Notes under the pieces: model-generated | Database searches by the model: none | Seen by the model: the letters and a program-made list of their open reading frames with translations, nothing else | What the model was told of the DNA's origin: nothing | Shown here: in pieces, positions 16,678 through 24,304 of the stretch | Layout: the number at the start of each line of letters is the position of its first letter | How positions within the stretch are numbered: the first letter of the stretch is position 1 | Assembly (NCBI RefSeq): GCF_012849095.1 | Contig: NZ_CP051680.1 | Span: forward strand, 5,642,001 to 5,706,000 | Source: Cohnella herbarum | GTDB taxonomy: Bacteria > Bacillota > Bacilli > Paenibacillales > Paenibacillaceae | DNA length: 64,000 bases | Direction of reading: 5' to 3' | Program-made: the position numbers and the translations under genes

Positions 16678-16720
16678 ATCGGATGCGAGTTTGGGGGCTG
16701 TGACAGGTTGCCGCAAGGCG
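16678..16720 (+). repeat. Remnant of the island left-end sequence
   Basis: CGGATGCGAGTTTGGGGGCT followed by GTGACAGGTTGCC matches the sequence just after the sseA stop codon at 46.08 kb and the copies at 56.8 and 58.6 kb. It is only ~40 bases and sits between the 462-residue gene and the MerR promoter. With the tail remnant at 15.0 kb it may mark a decayed element. Confidence 0.6.
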
Positions 16721-16749
16721 GGCTGTTGAACCTCTTAAAAATTTTCGTC

Positions 16750-16780
16750 TTGACTCTCCTCTTAGGGAAGGCTTTAAGCT
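16750..16780 (+). promoter_or_regulatory. MerR-type promoter with 19-bp spacer
   Basis: A -35 TTGACT and a -10 TAAGCT are separated by 19 bases containing the dyad CTCCTCTTAGGGAAGGCT, close to the operators of BmrR/Mta/TipA-type regulators. It is followed directly by the MerR gene, so the protein probably activates its own promoter by untwisting the long spacer. Confidence 0.75.
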
Positions 16781-16804
16781 ACGAATGGAAGGGAGGAATG
16801 AGCA

Positions 16805-17590
16805 ATGCTGTACACGGTAAAAGAAGTATCGGAACTATCCAATGTCACGATCAAAACGCTTCATTATTATCACAAGATTGGCCTCCTCATACCGAGTACG
16901 GTGAGCGATGCTGGATACCGGTTGTATGGATCGAAAGAGTTGGAACGGTTGCAAGAGATTCTTTTTTACAAAGAGTTGGAGTTTCCCTTGGATCAAATCA
17001 AGGAAATGATGGAGCATCTTTCGGATCGGCTATCCATTCTTTCGGAACAGGAGGAGCTGCTTCTTAGACGCAAACAGAGGCTGGATATCATCGTTCAAAC
17101 CTTGCGTAAGTCCATTGCGCATATAAAGGGAGGGGAAACCATGGATAATCAGGAAATGTTCAAAGGCTTTGAAAACGAGGAAGATTGGAAACGTGCGCTG
17201 ACCGATCAAAATCAATATTTGCAGGAAACGTATGGGATGGAGGCTCTAGAGGTTGCTCCAACAGATGTTCTGGAATTAAATGAACAAGCGGTTGAGGCCA
17301 TGACGTTCATGAATAATATGGCAAGTTCATTAAGAGAAGGCATAAAGCACAACGATGAGAAAATAGGAAATTGGATTGGAAACCATCTCGAGTTTATGAA
17401 TGGGCATGGGAATCCGATTTCGGCTAATGATTTTGCGGCACAGACTCGATTTTTCCTAAGTGACGACTTTCATCTTAAAATGCTCGAAGGCCAGCAAACC
17501 GGGTTGGCTTATTATCTATCGGCAGCAGCCGAGTCTTTCGCGGCAAAGAATCTAGAAGTTAACAACATAGCAACGGATGAGTATCTTTAA
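16805..17590 (+). CDS. MerR-family regulator with TipAS antibiotic-recognition domain
   Basis: 261 residues. Residues 1-70 are a winged MerR HTH (YTVKEVSELSNVTIKTLHYY, then DAGYRLYGSKELERLQEI). Residues 75-110 form the dimerisation helix, and ~140-255 a TipAS-like alpha-helical domain (NDFAAQTRFFLSDDFHLKML). TipA-type proteins bind thiopeptide or other cyclic antibiotics and activate their own promoter. The ATG has GGGAGGAATG upstream, and a 19-bp-spacer promoter precedes it. No transporter is co-transcribed; a degraded DUF4386 gene lies convergent and almost touching. Confidence 0.88.
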   Translation: MLYTVKEVSELSNVTIKTLHYYHKIGLLIPSTVSDAGYRLYGSKELERLQEILFYKELEFPLDQIKEMMEHLSDRLSILSEQEELLLRRKQRLDIIVQTLRKSIAHIKGGETMDNQEMFKGFENEEDWKRALTDQNQYLQETYGMEALEVAPTDVLELNEQAVEAMTFMNNMASSLREGIKHNDEKIGNWIGNHLEFMNGHGNPISANDFAAQTRFFLSDDFHLKMLEGQQTGLAYYLSAAAESFAAKNLEVNNIATDEYL

Positions 17591-17603
17591 GCAATTGTTT
17601 TAT

Positions 17604-17882
17604 CCGCAGTGCATAAAAAATATATAACTATACATTATCGTGTTGATACCCAGCATAAGGGCAGGGCCTAGCAAAAAGGTCCAGTCGTGTATTGCCTTTA
17701 ATAAAGCGCCTGAAGCTTGAAAATAGGCGGCGTCCGAGCTGGTTGGCGTGTTCGGAACCTTTAATTAGATAATCGGGACCTTTAAGGATAGGATCATATA
17801 AACTAAGGCCAATTATCGAAGAAACGGCTGCAAGAATAAACAGTACCCCCACGATTTTTGCGGCTACTTTGTTTGAATTCAT
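17604..17882 (-). pseudogene. Degraded DUF4386 membrane protein gene
   Basis: The first ~48 residues (MNSNKVAAKIVGVLFILAAV, then SIIGLSLYDPILKGPDYLIK) match the start of DUF4386 proteins. The frame then shifts: another frame reads DWTFLLGPALMLGINTIMYS, the conserved mid-part of that family, which normally lies ~60 residues further on. The coding sequence runs into the end of the convergent MerR gene and lacks the last three or so helices. Conclusion: an internal deletion with frameshift plus a 3' truncation. Confidence 0.7.
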
Positions 17883-17940
17883 TGTTTATCTCCTCTTTTA
17901 ATAAATTCAAAGTCAGTAAACGTAATGATAATCTGAGTTC

Positions 17941-18165
17941 TTATTCCTCCGTGTTATCCCCGTAAAAGAATACCTCTTCCAAAGGCATGCTGAAGGCATG
18001 AGCGATGCGAAAAGCCAGCTCCAACGAGGGGGAGTAGTTGCCCTTTTCCAGCGCAACTATGGTTTGTCTGGTTACGCCTACCTTGTCAGCCAATTGCTGC
18101 TGCGTCATTTCGTCATGGTTGAACCGTAATTTGCGGATGTGATTGCCGACAAGATTTTTGCCCAT
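17941..18165 (-). CDS. XRE-family HTH regulator
   Basis: 74 residues, nearly all one helix-turn-helix domain: IRKLRFNHDEMTQQQLADKV, GVTRQTIVALEKGNYSPSLE, and the typical ending FSMPLEEVFFY. This is the short YgzD/Xre class often encoded beside a small membrane protein. I placed the start at the ATG preceded by GGAGAGGAG; an upstream in-frame start would overlap the neighbouring gene. The stop of the membrane-protein gene is one base upstream, so the two are coupled. Confidence 0.88.
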   Translation of the reverse strand: MGKNLVGNHIRKLRFNHDEMTQQQLADKVGVTRQTIVALEKGNYSPSLELAFRIAHAFSMPLEEVFFYGDNTEE

Positions 18166-18166
18166 C

Positions 18167-18613
18167 TTAGACTCCTCTCCGATAGTGATAAAGTTTCGTA
18201 ACGGAACCGGTAATATCGGAAATGAATCCCGAGACAATCAAGGTGACGAACATTACCTGTACCGGCTGTTCGATGGCCAACGCTCCCATCGCAAGAAGAA
18301 AGCCGAGGATAAATACGAAGAAACCGTTTCGGTTCGCCTTTAATTCGATGTGTTTATCCAGTTCGTCGGCGAATGTCGGCTCCTTCTCCCCGGTCGTGAT
18401 CCGAAAAACGATGTTGAAAACGATGCTGATCACGATATGCGCGAGTATGGAAACCAAAGTCAGAACGAGGACGAAGGAGCCCCAATAGCGTAAAGCTTCC
18501 GTAGGCTCCAGTCCTTCCTCCGGATACCGCACGTACTTATACGCGCTAAAGGAAACGAAAATGAGGATGGCGCTGATGATCGATACGATGCTCTTCTTTT
18601 CTTGATAAGTCAT
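18167..18613 (-). CDS. Four-helix membrane protein paired with the XRE regulator
   Basis: 148 residues with four hydrophobic segments (about 8-27, 44-72, 96-112 and 117-136) and a short cytosolic ITTGEKEPTFADELDKHIEL stretch before helix 3. That motif and the adjacent XRE gene recur in Firmicute loci of unknown function (DUF2178-like; assignment uncertain). The ATG is preceded by GGAGG at eight bases. The gene and the XRE gene form an operon; the regulator probably represses it. Confidence 0.6.
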   Translation of the reverse strand: MTYQEKKSIVSIISAILIFVSFSAYKYVRYPEEGLEPTEALRYWGSFVLVLTLVSILAHIVISIVFNIVFRITTGEKEPTFADELDKHIELKANRNGFFVFILGFLLAMGALAIEQPVQVMFVTLIVSGFISDITGSVTKLYHYRRGV

Positions 18614-18821
18614 GCCACACACCTCCAGGGTGAACTTTTAAGGTTAAGTTTGATATACATAATGTATATAAAATCATTCATAATGTCAAGTTTGCTTTAC
18701 ATTAACGGGTGAAATAACCTCGACATAGGCGTTGTGGTGGTGTTTCGGCCGCTCAGAGATCGTTATTAACTATTTTATGGTAATATGTTAAAAAGCATAG
18801 GTGGAGAGGAGATCAAACTAC

Positions 18822-19289
18822 TTGAGTCTATATTCATTTATAAAAGTGGAAAAAGAGGACTTAAACTTAATAAAAACGATTGCAAAATGGTATTCAAGCG
18901 AATGGAATATCGCCGAAGAAACAACAGTTCAGCAAATCACGAATTTCCCCGCAGCAGGATTACCCTTTCAAGTCATCATGAAGGCCGACAATATTCCGGT
19001 TGCAACAGCTGGTTTATATAACCACGTGAAATTAGTAGATTTTGACTCCAGATTTTCAAAGTATGGACCCTGGTTAGCTTTAGTTTACACGACAACAGAG
19101 AATAGAAATAAAGGCTACGGCACCCTCCTTTGCAAACATATCGAAGAGATTTCATGTCATTCGGGTTTGAAAAAAATCTACTTATATACGAGTACGGCTG
19201 AAAAATTATATAGACACTTGGGTTGGGAGGAAGTGGAACGGTTAGCCATTCAAGGCAGGGAAATTGTTGTTATGAAAAAAGAATTATAA
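18822..19289 (+). CDS. GNAT-family N-acetyltransferase
   Basis: 155 residues of a GNAT fold. The acetyl-CoA binding motif A is VYTTTENRNKGYGTLLCKHI (R/Q-x-x-G-x-G form: NKGYG), followed by motif B KIYLYTSTAEKLYRHLGWEE. An upstream AAGLPFQVIMKADNIPVATA strand pair also fits. The substrate cannot be told. I chose TTG at 18822 because GGAGAGGAG lies ten bases before it; the GTG at 18801 overlaps that site. A strong bidirectional terminator follows. Confidence 0.85.
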   Translation: MSLYSFIKVEKEDLNLIKTIAKWYSSEWNIAEETTVQQITNFPAAGLPFQVIMKADNIPVATAGLYNHVKLVDFDSRFSKYGPWLALVYTTTENRNKGYGTLLCKHIEEISCHSGLKKIYLYTSTAEKLYRHLGWEEVERLAIQGREIVVMKKEL

Positions 19290-19356
19290 GTTTGACTCCA
19301 AGGAGCATCTATACGAGGAACTAATTGCGATCGGCGCGGAATTCTTCATTATGAAA

Positions 19357-19415
19357 TAAAAACAGCGGCGGACTAGGACTTGAAAATAAAGTCGTAGTCC
19401 GCCGCTGTTTTTTCG
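19357..19415. terminator. Bidirectional terminator between GNAT and MFS genes
   Basis: AAAACAGCGGCGGACTA pairs perfectly with TAGTCCGCCGCTGTTTT and has T runs on both strands. Confidence 0.95.
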
Positions 19416-19434
19416 TCAAACAGACGGTTTATTG

Positions 19435-20802
19435 CTAACTGTCGTTCCGCAACCCGAATGCCGATGCTAAGGCAATCATCACAGCGGCGGTCGCTGCCAG
19501 AAATGCATCCGAATAAGATATCGCATCCAACATGTATAGGGGATTCAAGGAATTCTCGGCATCTCGGCGAGCGGATAATAATGCGCCGATCATTCCGGCA
19601 CCCGCACCTGCTCCAAGATATAATGAACCCTGGAAGATTCCCATTCCCACGCCGACTTGATCTTTCTTGAGCGAGCTTATGGCAGCATTATTAGCAAGGG
19701 AATTCGTAAGCGCGAAAGCGATCCCCACGCCCAATACGCCCACGGAAACCAAAAAGGGAGAAGCCCCGGAGGCAAAGGTCGACAAGAATAAAGTTGAAAT
19801 CCCCATCACGGTCACCCCTGCAATAATCAGACGTTTCGTCCCCAATCGGTCTGAAATCCGGCCTACGAATGGCGATAGAATCGCCACGGCCGTACCTCCT
19901 GGTAATAGGATCATTCCCGCTTGTCCGGGGGACAGCCCGTTCACTTCCACGACCAGCAACGGAACGAAAACAAGCACTGAAAAGTAAGCGAACATCGAAA
20001 AAACGGCAACGATAACCGAACTTACGTAAAACCTGTTTTTAAACAAGACTGGCGGCACGAATGGATTATCAACGGTGACGATGCGCCGGATAAAACCTAT
20101 CAAAGCCAATAGAGAGCCCAATAGGCTGCCTAATGAAGAGAAAGAAGCAAAACCGACAGTCTCTCCTTGCGTTACGCCAAAAAGAAGCAACCCTACCGTA
20201 AGCCCAAGCAACGTTCCTCCGGTTAGATCTATTTTGCGATGCCTTCCGGCCGCCTCAACCGCCGGTTTGATCGTCGGCAGCGCGTAGCGTGCACCGATAA
20301 CGATTACGATGGACATCAAAAACGTAAACCAGAACAGAGATTGCCAGCCTAGTAATTGTCCGATCGCTCCTCCCAGAATCGGGCCTCCGGCTGTTCCGAC
20401 GCCAATGCAGCCTGCTATGATGCCTAGAGCGCCTCCTCGTTTTCCAGGTGGTAAAACCTTAGAAATAGCGACGATCGAAAGGACGGGAATGGCCGACATT
20501 CCTGCGCCTTGAACCATTCGTCCCAAAACCAAAACGGGAAGGCTCGGCGCGAGGGCGCAAATCAGACTTCCTAACGACAGGATCAATACGGCGAAAGAAA
20601 ACAGCTTCTTTAACTCGAAGAAATCGGACAAACGCCCATAAACGGGAACTCCGATCGCCAATAGCAGCGCTACGCCGCTCACTACCCAACTGACTTGGGC
20701 TTTCGAAGCTACGAAATGTCCGCTTATAAGCGGAAGAACGGGATTGACCATATCCACCGTTATGGCAGCCATAAGGACAGATAGAGCGAATATCATGATC
20801 AT
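19435..20802 (-). CDS. MFS drug-efflux transporter (14-helix DHA2-like, resembling Tet(L)/QacA class)
   Basis: 455 residues, about 12-14 membrane helices. Landmarks: MAAITVDMVNPVLPLISGHF in helix 1, the loop motif A GRLSDFFELKK, RMVQGAGMSAIPVLS in helix 4, and motif C as GTAGGPILGGAIG in helix 5, the antiporter signature of proton-coupled drug exporters. The substrate is unknown. The start at 20802 follows AGGAGG at nine bases. That ribosome site is locked in a perfect 12-bp inverted repeat, and a terminator plus a 41-codon ORF lie further upstream, so expression is probably induced by a ribosome-targeting drug (see leader features). Confidence 0.88.
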   Translation of the reverse strand: MIMIFALSVLMAAITVDMVNPVLPLISGHFVASKAQVSWVVSGVALLLAIGVPVYGRLSDFFELKKLFSFAVLILSLGSLICALAPSLPVLVLGRMVQGAGMSAIPVLSIVAISKVLPPGKRGGALGIIAGCIGVGTAGGPILGGAIGQLLGWQSLFWFTFLMSIVIVIGARYALPTIKPAVEAAGRHRKIDLTGGTLLGLTVGLLLFGVTQGETVGFASFSSLGSLLGSLLALIGFIRRIVTVDNPFVPPVLFKNRFYVSSVIVAVFSMFAYFSVLVFVPLLVVEVNGLSPGQAGMILLPGGTAVAILSPFVGRISDRLGTKRLIIAGVTVMGISTLFLSTFASGASPFLVSVGVLGVGIAFALTNSLANNAAISSLKKDQVGVGMGIFQGSLYLGAGAGAGMIGALLSARRDAENSLNPLYMLDAISYSDAFLAATAAVMIALASAFGLRNDS

Positions 20803-20811
20803 ATATTTTAG

Positions 20812-20844
20812 CCTCCTAAAAATGGTGTGTATATTTTTAGGAGG
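20812..20844 (-). promoter_or_regulatory. Hairpin sequestering the MFS ribosome-binding site
   Basis: CCTCCTAAAAAT and ATTTTTAGGAGG are perfect 12-bp arms with a 9-base loop. In the minus-strand mRNA the 3' arm holds the AGGAGG of the transporter gene, so the folded form should block translation. An in-frame ATG at 20853 just upstream opens a short extension (MTSPPKNIHTIFRR) through the hairpin; ribosomes passing there would open it. Confidence 0.75.
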
Positions 20845-20892
20845 CGAAGTCATCCGCTTTTTTCACCAGTTTTTCACCTCGTTTGTTTTTCG

Positions 20893-20926
20893 GTACACAA
20901 AAAGGCGCCGCAGTTGAACCGGCGCC
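20893..20926 (-). terminator. Terminator between the 41-codon ORF and the MFS gene
   Basis: On the minus strand GGCGCCGG and CGGCGCC form a GC-rich stem around TTCAACTG-type loop, followed by TTTTTG. It lies after the small ORF and before the transporter, the position expected for a transcription attenuator. Confidence 0.8.
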
Positions 20927-20976
20927 TGTTCCCGCTTTAAATTAAAATTCGCAGAGGATTAGTTACCCTCGTTATC

Positions 20977-21102
20977 TCAAATTTTAATAGAAGGAGGCAA
21001 AAAGCTTCCGGTCATTTTTTCAATAAGAGTCGGTGTGGTTGAATCTTGGATTGAAAATGGGCAGACGGATCCCGTTGCAGTCGAATGTCCGGATTTTTTC
21101 AT
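20977..21102 (-). CDS. 41-residue ORF, possible attenuator leader peptide of the MFS pump
   Basis: Begins MKKSGHSTATGSVCPFS and ends SFLPPSIKI. The ATG has a perfect AGGAGG at ten bases, better than most genes here. The peptide has no recognised family, no membrane segment, and one Cys. It is followed by an intrinsic terminator and then by an efflux transporter whose own ribosome site is in a hairpin. The 14 bases AGGAGGCAAAAAGC at its ribosome site are exactly complementary to GCTTTTTGCCTCCT near its 3' end. This layout resembles ribosome-mediated attenuators such as bmrB ahead of bmrCD in B. subtilis. It could also be an independent small peptide. Confidence 0.6.
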   Translation of the reverse strand: MKKSGHSTATGSVCPFSIQDSTTPTLIEKMTGSFLPPSIKI

Positions 21103-21319
21103 CGCTTTTTGCCTCCTATCCGCATGATTATTGTACAAATAATAATCCATGGTTTATAAGAAAGCAACCTACGACATGCCGGCTTTGTCAGTTCTTTAAA
21201 GGATTATAGAAGGGATATGCAAAAAAATAGGGAAATCAGTTAGAACGTTGTTCAAATCGGAGCGGTTATTGGCATCTAGCATAGTGAGGCGGAAGAGAGA
21301 CTCGGGAGGCGAAGACGGG

Positions 21320-23101
21320 ATGGAGTCGGGGAACACGGTCGGGTTGGACGGGATCAAGGAAGCGGCAGGTCCCGAAACCGAATCCGAACAAGCGCTGGTG
21401 ATGCGGGCGCAGCTTGGCGATACGGAGGCGTTCGGCGAGTTATTCGAGCAGCATCGGGACCGCCTCCACGGCTGGGCCGAACGGATGACCGGAGATGCGT
21501 ACCTGGCGGATGACATCGTGCAGGACGCATTCGTGAAGGCGTTTCTTCATCTGGGCACCTTGTCCGATACGAGCCGATTTCTCCCGTGGTTGTATCGAAT
21601 CACGAGAAACCAAGCGAACATGCGCTTGCGGCGCGGGGGGCCCCATCGGAAGGAAAGTCCTTTTTCGGCTATGCATTCCGGCATGAAAGGCGGTGCCTCG
21701 GTAGATTGGGAGGATCTGGACAGCATGCTCTACCACCTTGCGCGCAAAGCGTCCGATGCCGCGATGCAGGAGCAGGATCCGGCCGAAAGCTTGCTTCGCA
21801 AAGATCTGTACGAAACGATTCATGCCTTACTTCATTGCTTGAGCGCGAAGGAGAGAGGAATATTCAAAGCCTACTTCTATCGCCAGCTCAGCCCGGAAGC
21901 CATCGCCGACATGTACGAAATGTCTATCGGCTCGGTATACACGTACATTTACCGCTCCCGTAAGAAGCTCGGCAAGGAACACGCCCGCGTCTCCTTCAGC
22001 CTGATGTCGGAGCAGAAAGGAGGTGGAGGCATGCGAACAAGCAAAGTGTTGCAGTTGCCGGATTGGACGACGCAGTCGCCCTTAAAGGCTTCTTCATTAG
22101 TCAACGCTATCGGCCGGATGTTGGCTTTACGGGAGGATAGTCGTGATCCTGCGAAACTTATGGGGATATCGACGGTTGCTTTTCGCATGAAGATTTCCAA
22201 TAGAACGACCTTCGCGGACGGCGTTTACGTCTTCGATTGGAAACAAACGGTGCACGATTTTTTCGCGAAACTCGGCTACCGGATTACCGTGCTCTGCGGT
22301 CAACTATCGAATTCGCCGGTTCCCGTGCTGGGGGCGGTAGAGCGGTTCCCGGTCGTGCTTCCCATCGAAGAAGCGGTCATTCCTTTTGTCCGCAAGCATA
22401 TCAACCAAGGGCAGCCGGTGCTCTACTTTGATACGAGAGTATCCAAGCCGTATGTCCACGAGTGGTCGATGATTTACGGATATGACGACGAACTTCGAAC
22501 GGTTTACTTAACGGACCCAATGATTCCCGAGGGAAAGAAACTGTCTTATGACGACGTCATCCATAATCCGGTGCGCTTCTTAGCGGGTATCGAAGGGGAG
22601 AAGGAGCCCGAGAAAGCGGTCCGGCGGACGGAGGAAGCCGAGAACCGGGAACTCGCGGAGCAGACGATCCGGTTCGCGATCGAATACGCAAGGAACGGCT
22701 GCGTATATTCGCCTTCGACCAGCTACTTGCAATATACTTCCGGACTGGATGCCTACGACCGTTGGATCTGGTTTCTGCGAGACCCTTGTCACCTTCCGAA
22801 TCGATACGGAATGGGTCATTTGTTCGCTTATTATGCCGAGACCAAGCGCTATGCATCGCAATATTTGCGCACCGTTCCGTTCAGAACCGAAGCGATGAGG
22901 TTAACGCTTTTGGCAGCGGAAGCTTACGAGCAAGCCGCCGAGGAGTTCGACGGACTGAGCGAAGCCGTCCCTTTTATCCGAACGTCCGAGATGCTCTCAA
23001 CCGAACTGCGTGCCCAATGCGCGGAATCTCTAAGCAGAGCGAAGGAATTCGAGCATGCCGCGATCGGTTATTTGGAGAAAGTATTAAACCATTCGAGATG
23101 A
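21320..23101 (+). CDS. Sigma-70 family sigma factor fused to a large BtrH/C39-like C-terminal domain
   Basis: 593 residues. Residues ~25-105 are sigma region 2 (DTEAFGELFEQHRDRLHGWA, DDIVQDAFVKAFLHL, SRFLPWLYRITRNQANMRLR). Residues ~170-225 are region 4 (LSAKERGIFKAYFYRQLSPE, then IGSVYTYIYRSRKKLGKE). The last ~360 residues form a separate domain: LMGISTVAFRMKI, FDWKQTVHDFFAKLGYRITV, GQPVLYFDTRVSKPYVHEWS, MIYGYDDELRTVYLTDP. This pattern resembles the BtrH N-terminal/papain-like family, though no catalytic Cys-His pair is certain. I chose ATG 21320, with GGGAGGCG upstream; TTG 21248 has no site. A solute-binding protein without a signal peptide follows 12 bases later. Confidence 0.75.
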   Translation: MESGNTVGLDGIKEAAGPETESEQALVMRAQLGDTEAFGELFEQHRDRLHGWAERMTGDAYLADDIVQDAFVKAFLHLGTLSDTSRFLPWLYRITRNQANMRLRRGGPHRKESPFSAMHSGMKGGASVDWEDLDSMLYHLARKASDAAMQEQDPAESLLRKDLYETIHALLHCLSAKERGIFKAYFYRQLSPEAIADMYEMSIGSVYTYIYRSRKKLGKEHARVSFSLMSEQKGGGGMRTSKVLQLPDWTTQSPLKASSLVNAIGRMLALREDSRDPAKLMGISTVAFRMKISNRTTFADGVYVFDWKQTVHDFFAKLGYRITVLCGQLSNSPVPVLGAVERFPVVLPIEEAVIPFVRKHINQGQPVLYFDTRVSKPYVHEWSMIYGYDDELRTVYLTDPMIPEGKKLSYDDVIHNPVRFLAGIEGEKEPEKAVRRTEEAENRELAEQTIRFAIEYARNGCVYSPSTSYLQYTSGLDAYDRWIWFLRDPCHLPNRYGMGHLFAYYAETKRYASQYLRTVPFRTEAMRLTLLAAEAYEQAAEEFDGLSEAVPFIRTSEMLSTELRAQCAESLSRAKEFEHAAIGYLEKVLNHSR

Positions 23102-23112
23102 GGGAGAATTCC

Positions 23113-24228
23113 ATGATCATTCGTTTTATGACGGAAATCGCGTATAACATGCACCAAGTAATGGCGGCCAAAGAGTCCTTCGAGCAGGCTAACCCCGGCG
23201 TTCAAATCGAGATCGAGCAGGCGAACGATTATTTCGAGATGATGCAGTCCGCTCATTCCGATGATGCGCCGGATATTGTCGAGACGGGAGGTTATCCGGT
23301 CGGTAACTTGGACGGCCTGTTCGTCGATTTGACCCCCTACGTAGCGGAAACGAACGGCTTGGAGGAGGACTTGTATCCGGGGCTCATGCGGGTGGCCAAG
23401 TTCGGCGGGACGCTGCCCGGCTTGCCTATCGAGATCAGTCCGCCGTTGATCCTGTACGACAAAGAGAAGTTCGACCGGGCCGGACTGGCTTATCCGGACG
23501 AAGCGTGGACGTGGGAGGACATGGTCGAGCTGGCGAAAAGGCTAACGATCCGCGATGAACAAGGAGTCGCTGCGCAGTTCGGATTCGGACTCGGCGTGGA
23601 CATCGAGTGGTTCGAGCCTTTCGTTATGCGAAACGGGGGAAGTTACCTATCCCCGGACGGTTCGACGTCTAGAGGATTCGTTGACGGAGCGGCTACGATC
23701 GAAGCGTTTCGGATGGTCGTCGATGCGTTTCGCGAGCACCGGATCGTTCGGAAACCGGATGAACCTTGTTTGGCGAATTCCTGGCATGAAGAAAGCGCGA
23801 TGCGATTCTCCTTCAACTGGGATGCGCATCATTGGCTTCGGGAGCGGCCGGAGGCTCGAATCGGCGTCGTCGGATTGCCGAATATGCCCGGACGCAGGAA
23901 CGCCAACATGATATACATGGGAGGAGCGGGCGTTACCGCGAAGTCGCGTAGCCCGCATATGGCATGGGCGTTTCTGCGACATTATCTGCTAGAATGCCAT
24001 TCCTGGATGCCTCCGGCTATCCGATCGCAGTCGGAGCAACGCGGATTGAACCAACATCCCCTTTGGTCCCGTTACTTAGAGGAAATCGACCATGTGCAGG
24101 TTAGCGGCTTCTTCAAGAACAGGAAGTGGAACTCCTCCCGCCAGTTGATCAACGAGGATATTCGGAAAATGATCGTGGAAGGCGCGGACGTTGCTCAAAC
24201 CTTAAGATCCTGGACTAGATATACGTAG
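23113..24228 (+). CDS. Family 1 solute-binding protein lacking a signal peptide
   Basis: 371 residues. It opens directly into the first strand of a family 1 sugar-binding fold (MIIRFMTEIAYNMHQVMAAK) and retains the usual landmarks: DDAPDIVETGGY, LPIEISPPLILYDKEKFDRA, TWEDMVELAKRL, and a C-terminal helical end. There is no hydrophobic N-terminal segment, and the ATG is fixed by AGGGAGA six bases upstream. An upstream extension exists in frame but overlaps the sigma gene and has no ribosome site. The protein should therefore be cytoplasmic. As the partner gene of a sigma factor with an extra domain, it may be an intracellular ligand sensor rather than a transporter part. Confidence 0.78.
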   Translation: MIIRFMTEIAYNMHQVMAAKESFEQANPGVQIEIEQANDYFEMMQSAHSDDAPDIVETGGYPVGNLDGLFVDLTPYVAETNGLEEDLYPGLMRVAKFGGTLPGLPIEISPPLILYDKEKFDRAGLAYPDEAWTWEDMVELAKRLTIRDEQGVAAQFGFGLGVDIEWFEPFVMRNGGSYLSPDGSTSRGFVDGAATIEAFRMVVDAFREHRIVRKPDEPCLANSWHEESAMRFSFNWDAHHWLRERPEARIGVVGLPNMPGRRNANMIYMGGAGVTAKSRSPHMAWAFLRHYLLECHSWMPPAIRSQSEQRGLNQHPLWSRYLEEIDHVQVSGFFKNRKWNSSRQLINEDIRKMIVEGADVAQTLRSWTRYT

Positions 24229-24242
24229 GCCATATATCATAA

Positions 24243-24284
24243 AGCGACCGCCATTTCCACAATCGGAAATAGCGGTCGCTGATC
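24243..24284. terminator. Bidirectional terminator between convergent genes
   Basis: AGCGACCGCCATTTCC pairs with GGAAATAGCGGTCGCT (one mismatch region) around an ACAATC loop. The T run is weak, but the stem is long. Confidence 0.75.
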
Positions 24285-24304
24285 TTTATGCAAGCTTGCA
24301 GGCC

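Noticed and set aside
22762..23112. In-frame upstream extension of the cytoplasmic solute-binding protein
   Set aside because: It overlaps the sigma-fusion gene for 340 bases, has no ribosome site and no signal-peptide-like stretch; the ATG at 23,113 has a good site.
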